From contig CAMPKA010000001.1 of the NCBI GenBank assembly GCA_946887075.1, positions 248,001 to 312,000 of the forward strand: a stretch of 64,000 bases of DNA, written 5' to 3'. A model generated the notes under the pieces. That model was not told where the DNA came from, searched no databases, and saw only the letters and a list, made by a program, of their open reading frames with translations. Both the position numbers and the translations under genes were made by a program. Of this stretch, positions 16,948-24,528 are shown one piece after another. How positions within the stretch are numbered: the first letter of the stretch is position 1; each line of letters begins with the position of its first letter. This stretch comes from an uncultured Salinimicrobium sp. (GTDB lineage Bacteria; Bacteroidota; Bacteroidia; Flavobacteriales; Flavobacteriaceae).

Positions 16948-17715
16948 ATGCTACGCCGTTTTTTCTGGTGCTTTTGTATCGCTTTCTTCCTTTTTTCCTG
17001 CACGGATGAGAAGGCGGCATCCTCCCCTCTTGTATCCTTCGAAAGGAGAAGCCTTTTAAAGGGTGCTGAGAAGGATTGTGATTCCCTGGCCCAAGATTGC
17101 AGCAGTATCTCCCTGAAGTACTTGAGCGCGGTGGGTACAGAAGAACGTGTTCGGAACATCAACACGTCATTGTTCCTCCACCTTCGACGTCTGGTATTGC
17201 CGGAAGAGCCTGGGATGGAGACCGATTATGACAAACTCGCCCGGCAATTCCTCGCCCAAGCCGAAAAAGCAACTGGGGAGTTTCCCGGGGAGGCACCATG
17301 GCGCGTGACAATAGAAGAAAAATTGTATTTCCGGCAGGAAGGCCTTATTTCCATAGGAATTGAAGCATTTGTATTCACCGGGGGGGCACATGGATATAGT
17401 AGCCTGAGTTTTTTAAATTTTGATCCGGCCACCGGAGACTTGCTTTCCCCAGAAGATATTTTCCTTTCGGGCTTTACCGAATTGGCAGAAACTTACTTCA
17501 GACAGAAGTGGGATATCCCCCTGAAAGGGAATATCAATAGTACGGGGTTCCGTTTCGAAAACGACAGGTTCAGGCTTCCTTCTAATCTCGGGTTTGATTC
17601 CGAAAATGTTGTACTGGTATATGATGCTTCCAGAATCGGACCAAAACCCTCCGGGCAAATTACCGTTGAAATACCGCGCCAACAGGCATGGCCTTGTCTC
17701 AAACTCGATTTATGA
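16948..17715 (+). CDS. DUF3298/DUF4163-type lipoprotein
   Basis: A 255-residue protein. The start at ATG gives a classic lipoprotein signal ending FFLFSC (lipobox Cys at about 17); the open frame extends upstream only to a GTG within the promoter. The mature region has the DUF3298 / RsiV-like pattern: GIEAFVFTGGAHGYSSLSFLNFDPATGDLL (in two parts) with the paired aromatic and Gly residues typical of that fold. Function is unknown. Its last 4 bases overlap the next gene (ATGA), so the pair is translationally coupled. Confidence 0.75.
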   Translation: MLRRFFWCFCIAFFLFSCTDEKAASSPLVSFERRSLLKGAEKDCDSLAQDCSSISLKYLSAVGTEERVRNINTSLFLHLRRLVLPEEPGMETDYDKLARQFLAQAEKATGEFPGEAPWRVTIEEKLYFRQEGLISIGIEAFVFTGGAHGYSSLSFLNFDPATGDLLSPEDIFLSGFTELAETYFRQKWDIPLKGNINSTGFRFENDRFRLPSNLGFDSENVVLVYDASRIGPKPSGQITVEIPRQQAWPCLKLDL

Positions 17716-18068
17716 AAAGAATTTATCACCTCTCCACCTGCGATACCTGCAGAAGGATCCTACGCGATCTGAACCCTCCGGAAGATTTCGAACTCCGGGA
17801 AATCAGGAAGAACCCTGTATTAACCGAGGAACTGGAACACCTGGCAGAACTTTCAGGAAGCTATAAAGCGCTTTTTAATTCCCGCGCACGATTGTGCAGG
17901 GAACGCAACATTAAAGTTGCTGAATTGTCCGAGGAGGAAATCCGGACTTTAATTCTCGAACACTATACCTTATTAAAGCGTCCTGTGATCGTCCAGGACA
18001 ACAAGATCTTTATCGGAAATTCCAGGGAGACAGTTCAGAGGGCAGGGAAATCTCTCCTTCACCGGTAA
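17712..18068 (+). CDS. ArsC/Spx-family thioredoxin-fold protein
   Basis: A 118-residue protein of the arsenate reductase (ArsC) superfamily. The N terminus IYHLSTCDTCRRIL carries a CxxC pair (C10 and C13), as in Spx and thioredoxin-like relatives; later LKRPVIVQDNKIFIGN (about 91-106) matches the cis-Pro loop of the family. No other ars gene is near, so arsenate reduction is doubtful; a redox or regulatory role is as likely. The start overlaps the stop of the lipoprotein gene. Confidence 0.8.
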   Translation: MKRIYHLSTCDTCRRILRDLNPPEDFELREIRKNPVLTEELEHLAELSGSYKALFNSRARLCRERNIKVAELSEEEIRTLILEHYTLLKRPVIVQDNKIFIGNSRETVQRAGKSLLHR

Positions 18069-18084
18069 AGGCTGCTTTTCTAAT

Positions 18085-18576
18085 CTAAGACAATTCCGCG
18101 GGATCTTTGTCGAGCGGTCTCCTCCCGTATTTTCGCGTGTCCTCACTGGTCAGCACCCGGAAAGAATCATGATGGTTCAGGGTATTGAGCACTTGTACCA
18201 GTTCCGAAGGCAATCCAGTGAGTTTTCTTGTCTTCAGATCTATCCATCCGCCCATTACCTCGCAAGAGGCGCAGTTCTGACCCATTGAGTCGTAAAAGTT
18301 GTGGAGAAATTCAAAATACATGCCGTCCTGGGAGAGGCCCTTCAGCTCCAGGGTCACCAAAACCGTAGTTCCAGGGAGAATTTCCCTGAAATAATAAACG
18401 TGTTCATGAAAAACCACAGGACCGATTTGATATTTCTCCATTCCCCTATGATCGAAACCTTTTTCCGTAAGGAAGCTCATCCTGGTGTGACTCATGAAGT
18501 TGAGATAGGCCGAATTCCCTAGATGCCTGTTGGCATCCAAATCGCTCCAGCGAATTTCGAATTTTTTCCCGTACAC
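18085..18576 (-). CDS. Acyl-CoA thioesterase (4HBT/hotdog fold)
   Basis: A 163-residue single hotdog-domain protein. The start is a GTG giving MYGKKFEIRW; no in-frame ATG lies before the conserved domain. WSDLDANRHLGNSAYLNF (about 10-27) is the YbgC/FcbC-type active-site region: D13 (SDLD) is in the place of the catalytic aspartate, followed by the NRHLGNSAY helix. Expected to hydrolyse acyl-CoA; chain length cannot be inferred. It is convergent with the ArsC-like gene (16-base gap). Confidence 0.85.
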   Translation of the reverse strand: MYGKKFEIRWSDLDANRHLGNSAYLNFMSHTRMSFLTEKGFDHRGMEKYQIGPVVFHEHVYYFREILPGTTVLVTLELKGLSQDGMYFEFLHNFYDSMGQNCASCEVMGGWIDLKTRKLTGLPSELVQVLNTLNHHDSFRVLTSEDTRKYGRRPLDKDPAELS

Positions 18577-18672
18577 GCTTGTCCTTTCATGCTAAGCTAC
18601 ATATTTTTATCCAACGTCCGCCTTACATTTTTTCGGTCTCGCCCCCCATCCTACCAGGTCCTGCCACCTTGA

Positions 18673-18702
18673 TTTGCTCTCCCTCTTATTTATGTATATT
18701 TG
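18673..18702 (+). promoter_or_regulatory. Promoter of the yicC-gmk-nadD operon
   Basis: TTTG (18673-18676), 18-base spacer, TATATTTG (18695-18702): a full Bacteroidota promoter. The yicC ATG is 20 bases downstream, which rules out the longer open frame that begins at 18579. Confidence 0.7.
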
Positions 18703-18722
18703 TGGTCTATCAAAAACGAGAC

Positions 18723-19580
18723 ATGATCCAATCAATGACTGGTTTCGGGAAGAGTGTGAGAGCATTGTCTTCCAAGAAAATAACCGTTGAAATCAAATCC
18801 CTCAACAGCAAAAATCTCGATCTGAATACCAGAATTCCTTATCAGTATCGGGAGAAGGAGCTCATGCTGAGAAATCGGGTTTCCCGGGAGCTATCCCGGG
18901 GGAAGGTTGATTTCTCCATTTATGTCGAGCTGGTCGGGGAGGAGACCTCTTCCGTGGTCAACACCGAAGTGGTAAAATCATATATGGCACAGCTCAAGAA
19001 GATCGTGGACGGTGATGAGATAGAAATCCTGAAGATGGCTGTACGAATGCCAGATGCCATGCGATCGGGGAAGGAGGAGATAGATCAGGAGGAATTCAGG
19101 GAGGTCGAGCGCGCAGTCGAGGAAGCCCTTCAGGAAATCCATGACTTCCGTACCGCGGAAGGCAAGGCCCTTGAGGATGATCTCTATGAAAGGACCAATA
19201 CGATCCGCACCCTTCTCAACAATGTCATGACCATGGATCCGGAAAGAATACAGGGGGTTCGCGAGCGTCTTCATAAGGCGGTCCGGGATCTGAAGGAAGC
19301 TGTGGATGAAAATCGTTTCGAGCAGGAACTGCTGTATTACATAGAAAAATTTGATATCACGGAAGAAAAGGTCCGTCTGGAAAATCATTTGGACTATTTT
19401 CTGGAAACCCTGCATTCGGCTGAATCAAATGGAAAAAAACTCGCCTTTATTTCTCAGGAAATGGGCAGGGAGATCAATACCATAGGGAGCAAATCGAACT
19501 ATGCTCCGATGCAGCAACTCGTCGTCCAGATGAAGGATGAACTGGAGAAGATCAAGGAACAACTTTTAAATATTCTCTGA
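18723..19580 (+). CDS. yicC: YicC family endoribonuclease-like protein
   Basis: A 285-residue protein. The N terminus IQSMTGFGKS is the YicC signature, and the C terminus FISQEMGREINTIGSKSN (about 243-260) is the DUF1732 block. YicC family members act as endoribonucleases in RNA turnover and small-RNA decay in E. coli; function here is by homology. The ATG at this position is the one just after the strong promoter. Its stop overlaps the gmk start (TGATG), and yicC-gmk linkage is widespread in bacteria. Confidence 0.9.
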   Translation: MIQSMTGFGKSVRALSSKKITVEIKSLNSKNLDLNTRIPYQYREKELMLRNRVSRELSRGKVDFSIYVELVGEETSSVVNTEVVKSYMAQLKKIVDGDEIEILKMAVRMPDAMRSGKEEIDQEEFREVERAVEEALQEIHDFRTAEGKALEDDLYERTNTIRTLLNNVMTMDPERIQGVRERLHKAVRDLKEAVDENRFEQELLYYIEKFDITEEKVRLENHLDYFLETLHSAESNGKKLAFISQEMGREINTIGSKSNYAPMQQLVVQMKDELEKIKEQLLNIL

Positions 19581-20170
19581 TGGCGCACGGAAAACTTATT
19601 GTATTCTCGGCCCCATCCGGTTCCGGAAAAACCACGATAGTACGGTACCTGCTCGCTCAGGAAGAACTCAAACTGGATTTTTCTATTTCCGCAACCTCGA
19701 GATCCCCCCGCCCTGAGGAAGTCCATGGACGGGATTATTATTTCCTGGATCTCCCAGAGTTCAAGAAAAAGATCAAAAATGATGAATTTCTTGAATGGGA
19801 AGAGGTCTATACGGACAACTTCTACGGCACCCTGAGAAGTGAAGTAGACAGGATCTGGGCCAAAGGAAGGAATGTGATCTTTGATATCGATGTGGTCGGC
19901 GGACTGGATATCAAGAGCATTTATCCTGAGGAAACGCTGGCGGTGTTCGTAAAGCCTCCCAGTATTGAAGAATTAAAGATCCGCCTGAAGAAAAGAAAGA
20001 CGGAGAGCCATGATAAAATCAATATGCGGGTGGCCAAGGCTTCTATAGAACTGGCTACTGCACCTCAGTTTGATCATATCATTATCAACAATGACCTCAA
20101 TACCGCTTTGGAGGAAGCCTACGGCCTTGTTGCTGATTTCGTAGGGGTCAGTCAAAATCAGGAGAAGTGA
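19580..20170 (+). CDS. gmk: Guanylate kinase
   Basis: A 196-residue enzyme phosphorylating GMP with ATP. The P-loop is SAPSGSGKTT (10-19), the GMP-binding region is ATSRSPRPEEVHGRDYYF (38-55), and the lid/Arg block is IRLKKRKTES (132-141). It is the middle gene of yicC-gmk-nadD with overlaps at both ends (TGATG upstream and GTGA downstream). Confidence 0.96.
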   Translation: MAHGKLIVFSAPSGSGKTTIVRYLLAQEELKLDFSISATSRSPRPEEVHGRDYYFLDLPEFKKKIKNDEFLEWEEVYTDNFYGTLRSEVDRIWAKGRNVIFDIDVVGGLDIKSIYPEETLAVFVKPPSIEELKIRLKKRKTESHDKINMRVAKASIELATAPQFDHIIINNDLNTALEEAYGLVADFVGVSQNQEK

Positions 20171-20751
20171 CGTCCAGGATTGGCCTTTTTTTCGGAACCT
20201 TTAATCCGGTTCATATCGGACATCTCATCCTGGCCAACCATCTCCTGGAATACTCCGATCTCCACGAGATCTGGATGGTAGTCACTCCCCACAATCCGCA
20301 TAAAAAAAAGAGTAGTCTCCTGGACAACAATCACCGCTATGATATGGTTTGGCAAATGTGCGAGGATTACCCCCGTATCAGGCCAAGCAATGTAGAATTC
20401 GACCTCCCCCAGCCGAACTACACAGTTAAAACTCTGGCTGTGCTGGAGGAGCGCTATCCGGAGAAGGACTTTGTGCTAATAATGGGCGAAGATAACCTGA
20501 ATAATCTTCACAAGTGGAAGAATTATGAAGTGATCCTGGATCGTTTTCACATCCTGGTGTACCCAAGGTTTTCAGTGGATTCGGTTGACCCGGCCCTGGA
20601 GGAACATGATAAGATCAGCCGGATCGATGCTCCGCGTATTGAGATCTCGTCCACCTTTATCAGAAACGCCATAAAGCAGGGAAAGGATGTGAGGCCACTC
20701 CTTCCCTTGAAGGTTTGGAGATACATCGACCAAATGAACTTTTACCGGTAG
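20167..20751 (+). CDS. nadD: Nicotinate-nucleotide adenylyltransferase
   Basis: A 194-residue NaMN adenylyltransferase of NAD synthesis. GLFFGTFNPVHIGHL (6-20) is the nucleotidyltransferase (T/H)xGH region, and ISSTFIRNAI (about 166-175) the second ATP signature. The start is a GTG overlapping the gmk stop (GTGA); no ATG occurs before the conserved GLFFGTFN strand. Last gene of the operon. Confidence 0.94.
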   Translation: MTSRIGLFFGTFNPVHIGHLILANHLLEYSDLHEIWMVVTPHNPHKKKSSLLDNNHRYDMVWQMCEDYPRIRPSNVEFDLPQPNYTVKTLAVLEERYPEKDFVLIMGEDNLNNLHKWKNYEVILDRFHILVYPRFSVDSVDPALEEHDKISRIDAPRIEISSTFIRNAIKQGKDVRPLLPLKVWRYIDQMNFYR

Positions 20752-20767
20752 CAGGACCAGCCAATCC

Positions 20768-20806
20768 AAAAAAAATTGCCCCCGGCTTGCTTGTCGAAGG
20801 CAATTT
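20768..20806 (-). terminator. Terminator-like hairpin read on the minus strand
   Basis: AAATTGCC (20773-20780) pairs with GGCAATTT (20799-20806) across an 18-base loop. The A8 run (20768-20775) becomes a T-tract on the minus strand, so the element is a good terminator only in that direction. On the plus strand the stem is followed by CTCACT, so it is a weak terminator for nadD. No minus-strand gene is seen here. Confidence 0.5.
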
Positions 20807-20837
20807 CTCACTAACTAACCAACCAAAAAAGATTAAA

Positions 20838-20875
20838 CCCTTGTAAGATAAGAATCTGATCTGTTATTACAACGG
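20838..20875. repeat. Inverted repeat in the nadD-gpsA gap
   Basis: CCCTTGTAA (20838-20846) pairs with TTACAACGG (20867-20875), eight of nine positions, around a 20-base loop. With the hairpin just upstream it makes a two-stem structured stretch of non-coding sequence. Confidence 0.4.
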
Positions 20876-20992
20876 CTGATTGTCCCGGTTCGTACCTCAA
20901 AATCCAATTCCGATTGTTAAAGTTTTGGGAGGCACGCTGATATTTAAGCAATTCTTTGGAATGGCGCGGGAATACATGCCTTTAAAAATGCT

Positions 20993-21000
20993 TATTTTTG
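20993..21000 (+). promoter_or_regulatory. -7 promoter box for gpsA
   Basis: TATTTTTG, an exact TAnnTTTG match 17 bases before the ATG at 21018. It sets the gpsA start after the longer open frame that begins at 20880. Confidence 0.45.
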
Positions 21001-21017
21001 GGCCCAAAACAGAATTT

Positions 21018-22013
21018 ATGGAGACACCGCCGAAATTCGCCGTAATCGGAGGAGGCAGCTGGGCTACTGCAATTGTGAAAATGTTATGCGAGAACCTGGA
21101 TGAGGTGGGATGGTATATGCGCAGCGTATATGCCGTAGAATACATTCGGAAACAAGAACACAATCCAAACTACCTAAGTTCTGTGGAATTTGATGTTGCG
21201 CAACTTAACCTCACGACGGATATCAACGAAGCAGTTCGGAATTCGGACATTCTCATCTTTGCAATCCCTTCTGCATTTGTCCAGCGAGAACTTGAAAAGC
21301 TGTCGGAGTCCCTGGAGGATAAGATCATCTTCTCTGCCATCAAAGGTATTGTCCCTGAAACCAGCCTGATCGTCGGGGAACATTTCCATAAAATATACAA
21401 CATCCCCTATGAAAATATCGGGGTGATCACCGGGCCTTGCCATGCAGAGGAAGTCGCCCTCGAACGTCTTTCCTATTTGACAATTGCCTGTTCTGATGAA
21501 GAAAAGTCCAAACTCGTTGCGAGGTACCTCAGCAGTGATTATATCACCTGCAAAACCAGTGACGACATTGTGGGAACGGAGTACGCTGCCATGCTCAAGA
21601 ATATCTATGCCATAGCAGCCGGGATCGCCCACGGGCTGGGCTACGGGGACAATTTCCAAAGTGTCCTGATGAGTAATGCCATACGGGAAATGAAGAAATT
21701 CATCAAGAAGGTCCACAAGATGAAACGCAACATCAATGACTCTGCCTATCTCGGAGACCTTCTGGTGACAGGCTATTCCTTATTCAGCCGGAATCGCATG
21801 TTCGGGAACATGATCGGGAAAGGCTATACGGTGAAGAGTGCCCAGATGGAGATGAGCATGGTGGCGGAAGGATACTACGCTACCGAAAGCGCCTATAAAA
21901 TTGTTCAGGAAACAGGCGCAAAAACGCCAATTATCAATGCGATCTACGGAATTCTGTATCAGGGAAAGGAACCGAAGAAAGTTTTTAAGAAACTGGCCGA
22001 GAAGCTAAACTGA
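21018..22013 (+). CDS. gpsA: NAD(P)H-dependent glycerol-3-phosphate dehydrogenase
   Basis: A 331-residue enzyme reducing dihydroxyacetone phosphate to sn-glycerol-3-phosphate for phospholipids. The start METPPKFAVIGGGSW places the GGGSWATA dinucleotide loop 10 residues in, as expected; the 46 residues encoded upstream lie across the promoter. KGIVPET (about 111-117), ITGPCHAEEVA (about 138-148) and AAMLKNIYAIAAG (about 191-203, with the catalytic Lys) are diagnostic. Monocistronic. Confidence 0.94.
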   Translation: METPPKFAVIGGGSWATAIVKMLCENLDEVGWYMRSVYAVEYIRKQEHNPNYLSSVEFDVAQLNLTTDINEAVRNSDILIFAIPSAFVQRELEKLSESLEDKIIFSAIKGIVPETSLIVGEHFHKIYNIPYENIGVITGPCHAEEVALERLSYLTIACSDEEKSKLVARYLSSDYITCKTSDDIVGTEYAAMLKNIYAIAAGIAHGLGYGDNFQSVLMSNAIREMKKFIKKVHKMKRNINDSAYLGDLLVTGYSLFSRNRMFGNMIGKGYTVKSAQMEMSMVAEGYYATESAYKIVQETGAKTPIINAIYGILYQGKEPKKVFKKLAEKLN

Positions 22014-22024
22014 TCCCAAAAACT

Positions 22025-22420
22025 TCAGGTTATCAGGATCCCACTCTTCTCAATCAAGGGAATACGCTGCAATTTACTCTGACGGATGCTGTTTTCGGAG
22101 AATACGAAATCCTTGTGAAACAGCTTGCCACGGGCAAAATAAGATACAGAAAAACAGTTTTTCAGAGCCAGTAGATCCTCATGGAGAAACTCCACCTTTG
22201 CAAAGGAACGATCCGGCAGTTCCTCCAACCTGTGACGTAGCGTCGAAGAACGTTTTTCTGAACTGGTTCCTACGGATCTGATGAGAACCGTCTCCAGAAC
22301 ATAACCGGACTCGTTAATCAGGTACACATTCCAGTCCAGCGTTCCAAACTCGGGGTGTTGCTCTTGCACTGCGGCAACAAAAATCCCCCTCACCTCGGGT
22401 ATGTCGATATCTTTTTTCAT
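22025..22420 (-). CDS. Conserved hypothetical protein downstream of pheS
   Basis: A 131-residue protein, no signal peptide, no membrane segment, mixed alpha/beta composition. No catalytic motif was recognised. It lies 32 bases after the pheS stop and on the same strand, so it is likely co-transcribed with pheS. A small phenylalanyl-tRNA-synthetase-linked protein of unknown role is what the context suggests; I do not assign a function. Confidence 0.7.
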   Translation of the reverse strand: MKKDIDIPEVRGIFVAAVQEQHPEFGTLDWNVYLINESGYVLETVLIRSVGTSSEKRSSTLRHRLEELPDRSFAKVEFLHEDLLALKNCFSVSYFARGKLFHKDFVFSENSIRQSKLQRIPLIEKSGILIT

Positions 22421-22452
22421 CCTTTACGCCGGTTCATGTAGAACTGTATCGG

Positions 22453-23472
22453 TCAGATCACAGATCGGAACTGCTCCAGAAACCTCATGTCATTTTCATA
22501 GAACATTCGGATATCGCCGATCTGGTATAGCAGCATGGCAATTCTTTCAATCCCCATCCCGAAGGCGAACCCGGAAAATGTTGTAGGGTCAATTCCGCAA
22601 TTCTTTAGCACGCTGGGATCCACCATGCCACACCCCATGATCTCCAGCCATCCGGTTCCTTTCGTAATCCTATAGTCAGTCTCGGTCTTCAATCCCCAGT
22701 ATATATCCACCTCCGCACTGGGTTCTGTAAATGGGAAATAAGATGGCCGAAGCCGGATTTTGGACTTTCCGAACATCTGCCTCGTAAAATAGAGCAAAGT
22801 CTGTTTGAGATCTGCAAATGACACGTCACGATCGATGTAAAGCCCTTCAACCTGATGAAAAATGCAGTGGGATCTGGCGGAAATAGCCTCGTTTCGAAAA
22901 ACCCTGCCCGGAGATATCGTTCGGATCGGAGGTTTGTTTCCCTCCATATATCTGACCTGTACCGAAGAAGTGTGCGTTCGGAGCAGGATGTCAGGATTGG
23001 TCTGAATAAAGAAGGTGTCCTGCATATCTCTGGCCGGATGATATTCCGGTAGGTTCAAGGCGGTAAAATTATGCCAGTCATCTTCAATTTCAGGACCCTC
23101 GGAGACATCAAAGCCGATGCTTCCAAAGGTTTCGATAATTTGATTTCTCACTATTGAGATCGGATGTCGGGCACCGATCTCAATAGGTTCGCCAGGTCGT
23201 GTGAGGTCGCCGTAAATACCAACTTCCCTGATGCCACTCTCAAGGGTGGCCTTCAGGTCGTTCACCTTTTCTGTGGCAGCATTCTTCAGGTCATTCACCC
23301 ATTTCCCGTACTCTTTCTTCTGATCTGCAGGGACCTCCCGAAAATCTGCAAAATACCGACTCAGGATACCCTTCTTCCCAAGGTATTTTATACGAAAAGC
23401 CTCGACCTCTTCAAGAGTCTCGGCCGAAAAGGATGCGATTTCTGATATTTGCTGCTGAATTTTTTCCTTCAT
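22453..23472 (-). CDS. pheS: Phenylalanyl-tRNA synthetase alpha subunit
   Basis: A 339-residue class II synthetase subunit. The N-terminal coiled coil spans about 1-90; GARHPIS (119-125) opens the catalytic core; motif 2 is FRNEAISARSHCIFHQVEG (about 198-216); motif 3 is GFAFGMGIERIAML (about 305-318). It acts as an (alpha-beta)2 tetramer with PheT, which is not in this window, so the two subunits are encoded apart, as is common in Bacteroidota. Confidence 0.96.
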   Translation of the reverse strand: MKEKIQQQISEIASFSAETLEEVEAFRIKYLGKKGILSRYFADFREVPADQKKEYGKWVNDLKNAATEKVNDLKATLESGIREVGIYGDLTRPGEPIEIGARHPISIVRNQIIETFGSIGFDVSEGPEIEDDWHNFTALNLPEYHPARDMQDTFFIQTNPDILLRTHTSSVQVRYMEGNKPPIRTISPGRVFRNEAISARSHCIFHQVEGLYIDRDVSFADLKQTLLYFTRQMFGKSKIRLRPSYFPFTEPSAEVDIYWGLKTETDYRITKGTGWLEIMGCGMVDPSVLKNCGIDPTTFSGFAFGMGIERIAMLLYQIGDIRMFYENDMRFLEQFRSVI

Positions 23473-23492
23473 GGTAGTGTGGTGACAGGCCT

Positions 23493-23500
23493 CAAATTTA
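23493..23500 (-). promoter_or_regulatory. -7 promoter box for pheS
   Basis: Minus-strand TAAATTTG, an exact TAnnTTTG match about 20 bases before the pheS ATG. Confidence 0.4.
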
Positions 23501-23554
23501 TAAAATTATGACGGGAATGTCGGGTGACATCTTCCCCTGATATGTTCGTTGCCT

Positions 23555-23911
23555 TTAAGTGATATACTCCTTCTCGACGAAATACTGAACGATAGCCTCC
23601 TTCATCAGGACGGTTTGTTCTCCCGATTTAAGTTGAGGCAAGGGTTCCAGGCTTTTGTAATGAGGCCAGCCTTCCTCGTCGAAATAATCGAATTCATAGT
23701 AGCCATAGGGTTCGAGCAACCGGCAGATGGCAATATGCATGAGATCGATCTTATGGTCCTTTTTAAATTTCCGGTGAATTTGACCAAGCTCCTGAAGCCC
23801 GATCAAATAAATGATCGCATCGAGCTCAAGCTTTTCTCCCTCCGCGAACTGCAGGGAAAGCTTCCGCTCTACCTGCTCCCATCTTTCTTTTAACTGTAGA
23901 TCCCTTGACAT
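23555..23911 (-). CDS. Conserved hypothetical protein
   Basis: A 118-residue, acidic, helix-rich protein with an aromatic-rich motif YGYYEFDYFDEEGWPHY (about 70-86). I do not recognise a named domain; small proteins of this type occur in many Bacteroidota. It is transcribed divergently from the cvpA homologue across only 47 bases, with its own -7 box ending 4 bases before the ATG, so a leaderless mRNA is likely. Confidence 0.7.
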   Translation of the reverse strand: MSRDLQLKERWEQVERKLSLQFAEGEKLELDAIIYLIGLQELGQIHRKFKKDHKIDLMHIAICRLLEPYGYYEFDYFDEEGWPHYKSLEPLPQLKSGEQTVLMKEAIVQYFVEKEYIT

Positions 23912-23915
23912 GGAA

Positions 23916-23923
23916 CAAAGATA
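23916..23923 (-). promoter_or_regulatory. -7 promoter box, leaderless geometry (small hypothetical gene)
   Basis: Minus-strand TATCTTTG, exact TAnnTTTG. The last G is 4 bases from the ATG, leaving essentially no 5' untranslated region and no room for a ribosome-binding site. Confidence 0.5.
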
Positions 23924-23945
23924 ATTCCTAAATGGGGTAAATTCC

Positions 23946-23953
23946 TATATTTG
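23946..23953 (+). promoter_or_regulatory. -7 promoter box, leaderless geometry (cvpA homologue)
   Basis: TATATTTG, exact TAnnTTTG. The ATG follows after only 5 bases. It lies back to back with the -7 box of the divergent gene. Confidence 0.5.
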
Positions 23954-23958
23954 AATCG

Positions 23959-24528
23959 ATGAATATTATAGATCTAATCCTCAGTATCTTTCTTCTCCTG
24001 GGGCTCATAAGAGGTTTATTCCGGGGGTTCTTTTCCGAACTTGCTGGTTTGGTAGCCCTTCTGGTGGGGATCTATGTGGCAATACATTTTTCCTCCCTGA
24101 CCTTCGGCCTCTTAAGTTCCCTGCTTTCCTGGGAAGAGAAATACCTCGCGGTCCTGGCTTTTGCCATAACTTTTTTTGTAGCCGCTTTACTGGTCTCACT
24201 GGGCGCCAGATTCCTGACCACCCTTGTCAAACTTGCCGCGCTAGGCCTCGTAAATAGGCTCTTAGGGGGCATAATAGGCCTGCTCAAAATGGCCTTTCTG
24301 GCAAGTATAATTTTTATGTTTTTCGACCGGTTTGGGATCTTCCAAGCAACTGAACAGGTCAGGGAGGATTCCGTGTTGTATGATCCCGTTCGACAAATCG
24401 CACCTGCAGTACTGCCGACCATCATATTGACTGTGAAAAATGGGGAGTTCTTCGAAACTCCTGAGGATCCAGCGTCTGAGACTAAAAGTGAAGCTGATAC
24501 ACTTCGTCCAGCTGAGTCTCATTACTGA
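23959..24528 (+). CDS. CvpA family membrane protein
   Basis: A 189-residue inner-membrane protein with four hydrophobic helices (about 3-20, 26-46, 60-83 and 98-122) and a polar C-terminal tail. IIDLILSIFLLLGLIRGLFRG (in part) matches the CvpA N terminus, and NRLLGGIIGLLKM (about 99-111) the conserved Gly-rich segment. CvpA is linked to colicin V production and envelope maintenance in E. coli; its precise activity is unknown. The last 47 bases overlap the convergent carbonic anhydrase gene. Confidence 0.85.
   Translation: MNIIDLILSIFLLLGLIRGLFRGFFSELAGLVALLVGIYVAIHFSSLTFGLLSSLLSWEEKYLAVLAFAITFFVAALLVSLGARFLTTLVKLAALGLVNRLLGGIIGLLKMAFLASIIFMFFDRFGIFQATEQVREDSVLYDPVRQIAPAVLPTIILTVKNGEFFETPEDPASETKSEADTLRPAESHY

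Noticed and set aside
18579..18722. Upstream extension of yicC from an earlier ATG
   Set aside because: The promoter (18673-18702) lies within the extension and IQSMTGFG is the family N terminus.
20880..21017. Upstream extension of gpsA
   Set aside because: A -7 box at 20993-21000 lies inside it, and the dinucleotide motif fits the later ATG.
21174..21716. 180-codon minus-strand frame inside gpsA
   Set aside because: A shadow of gpsA; gpsA has all its motifs and a promoter.
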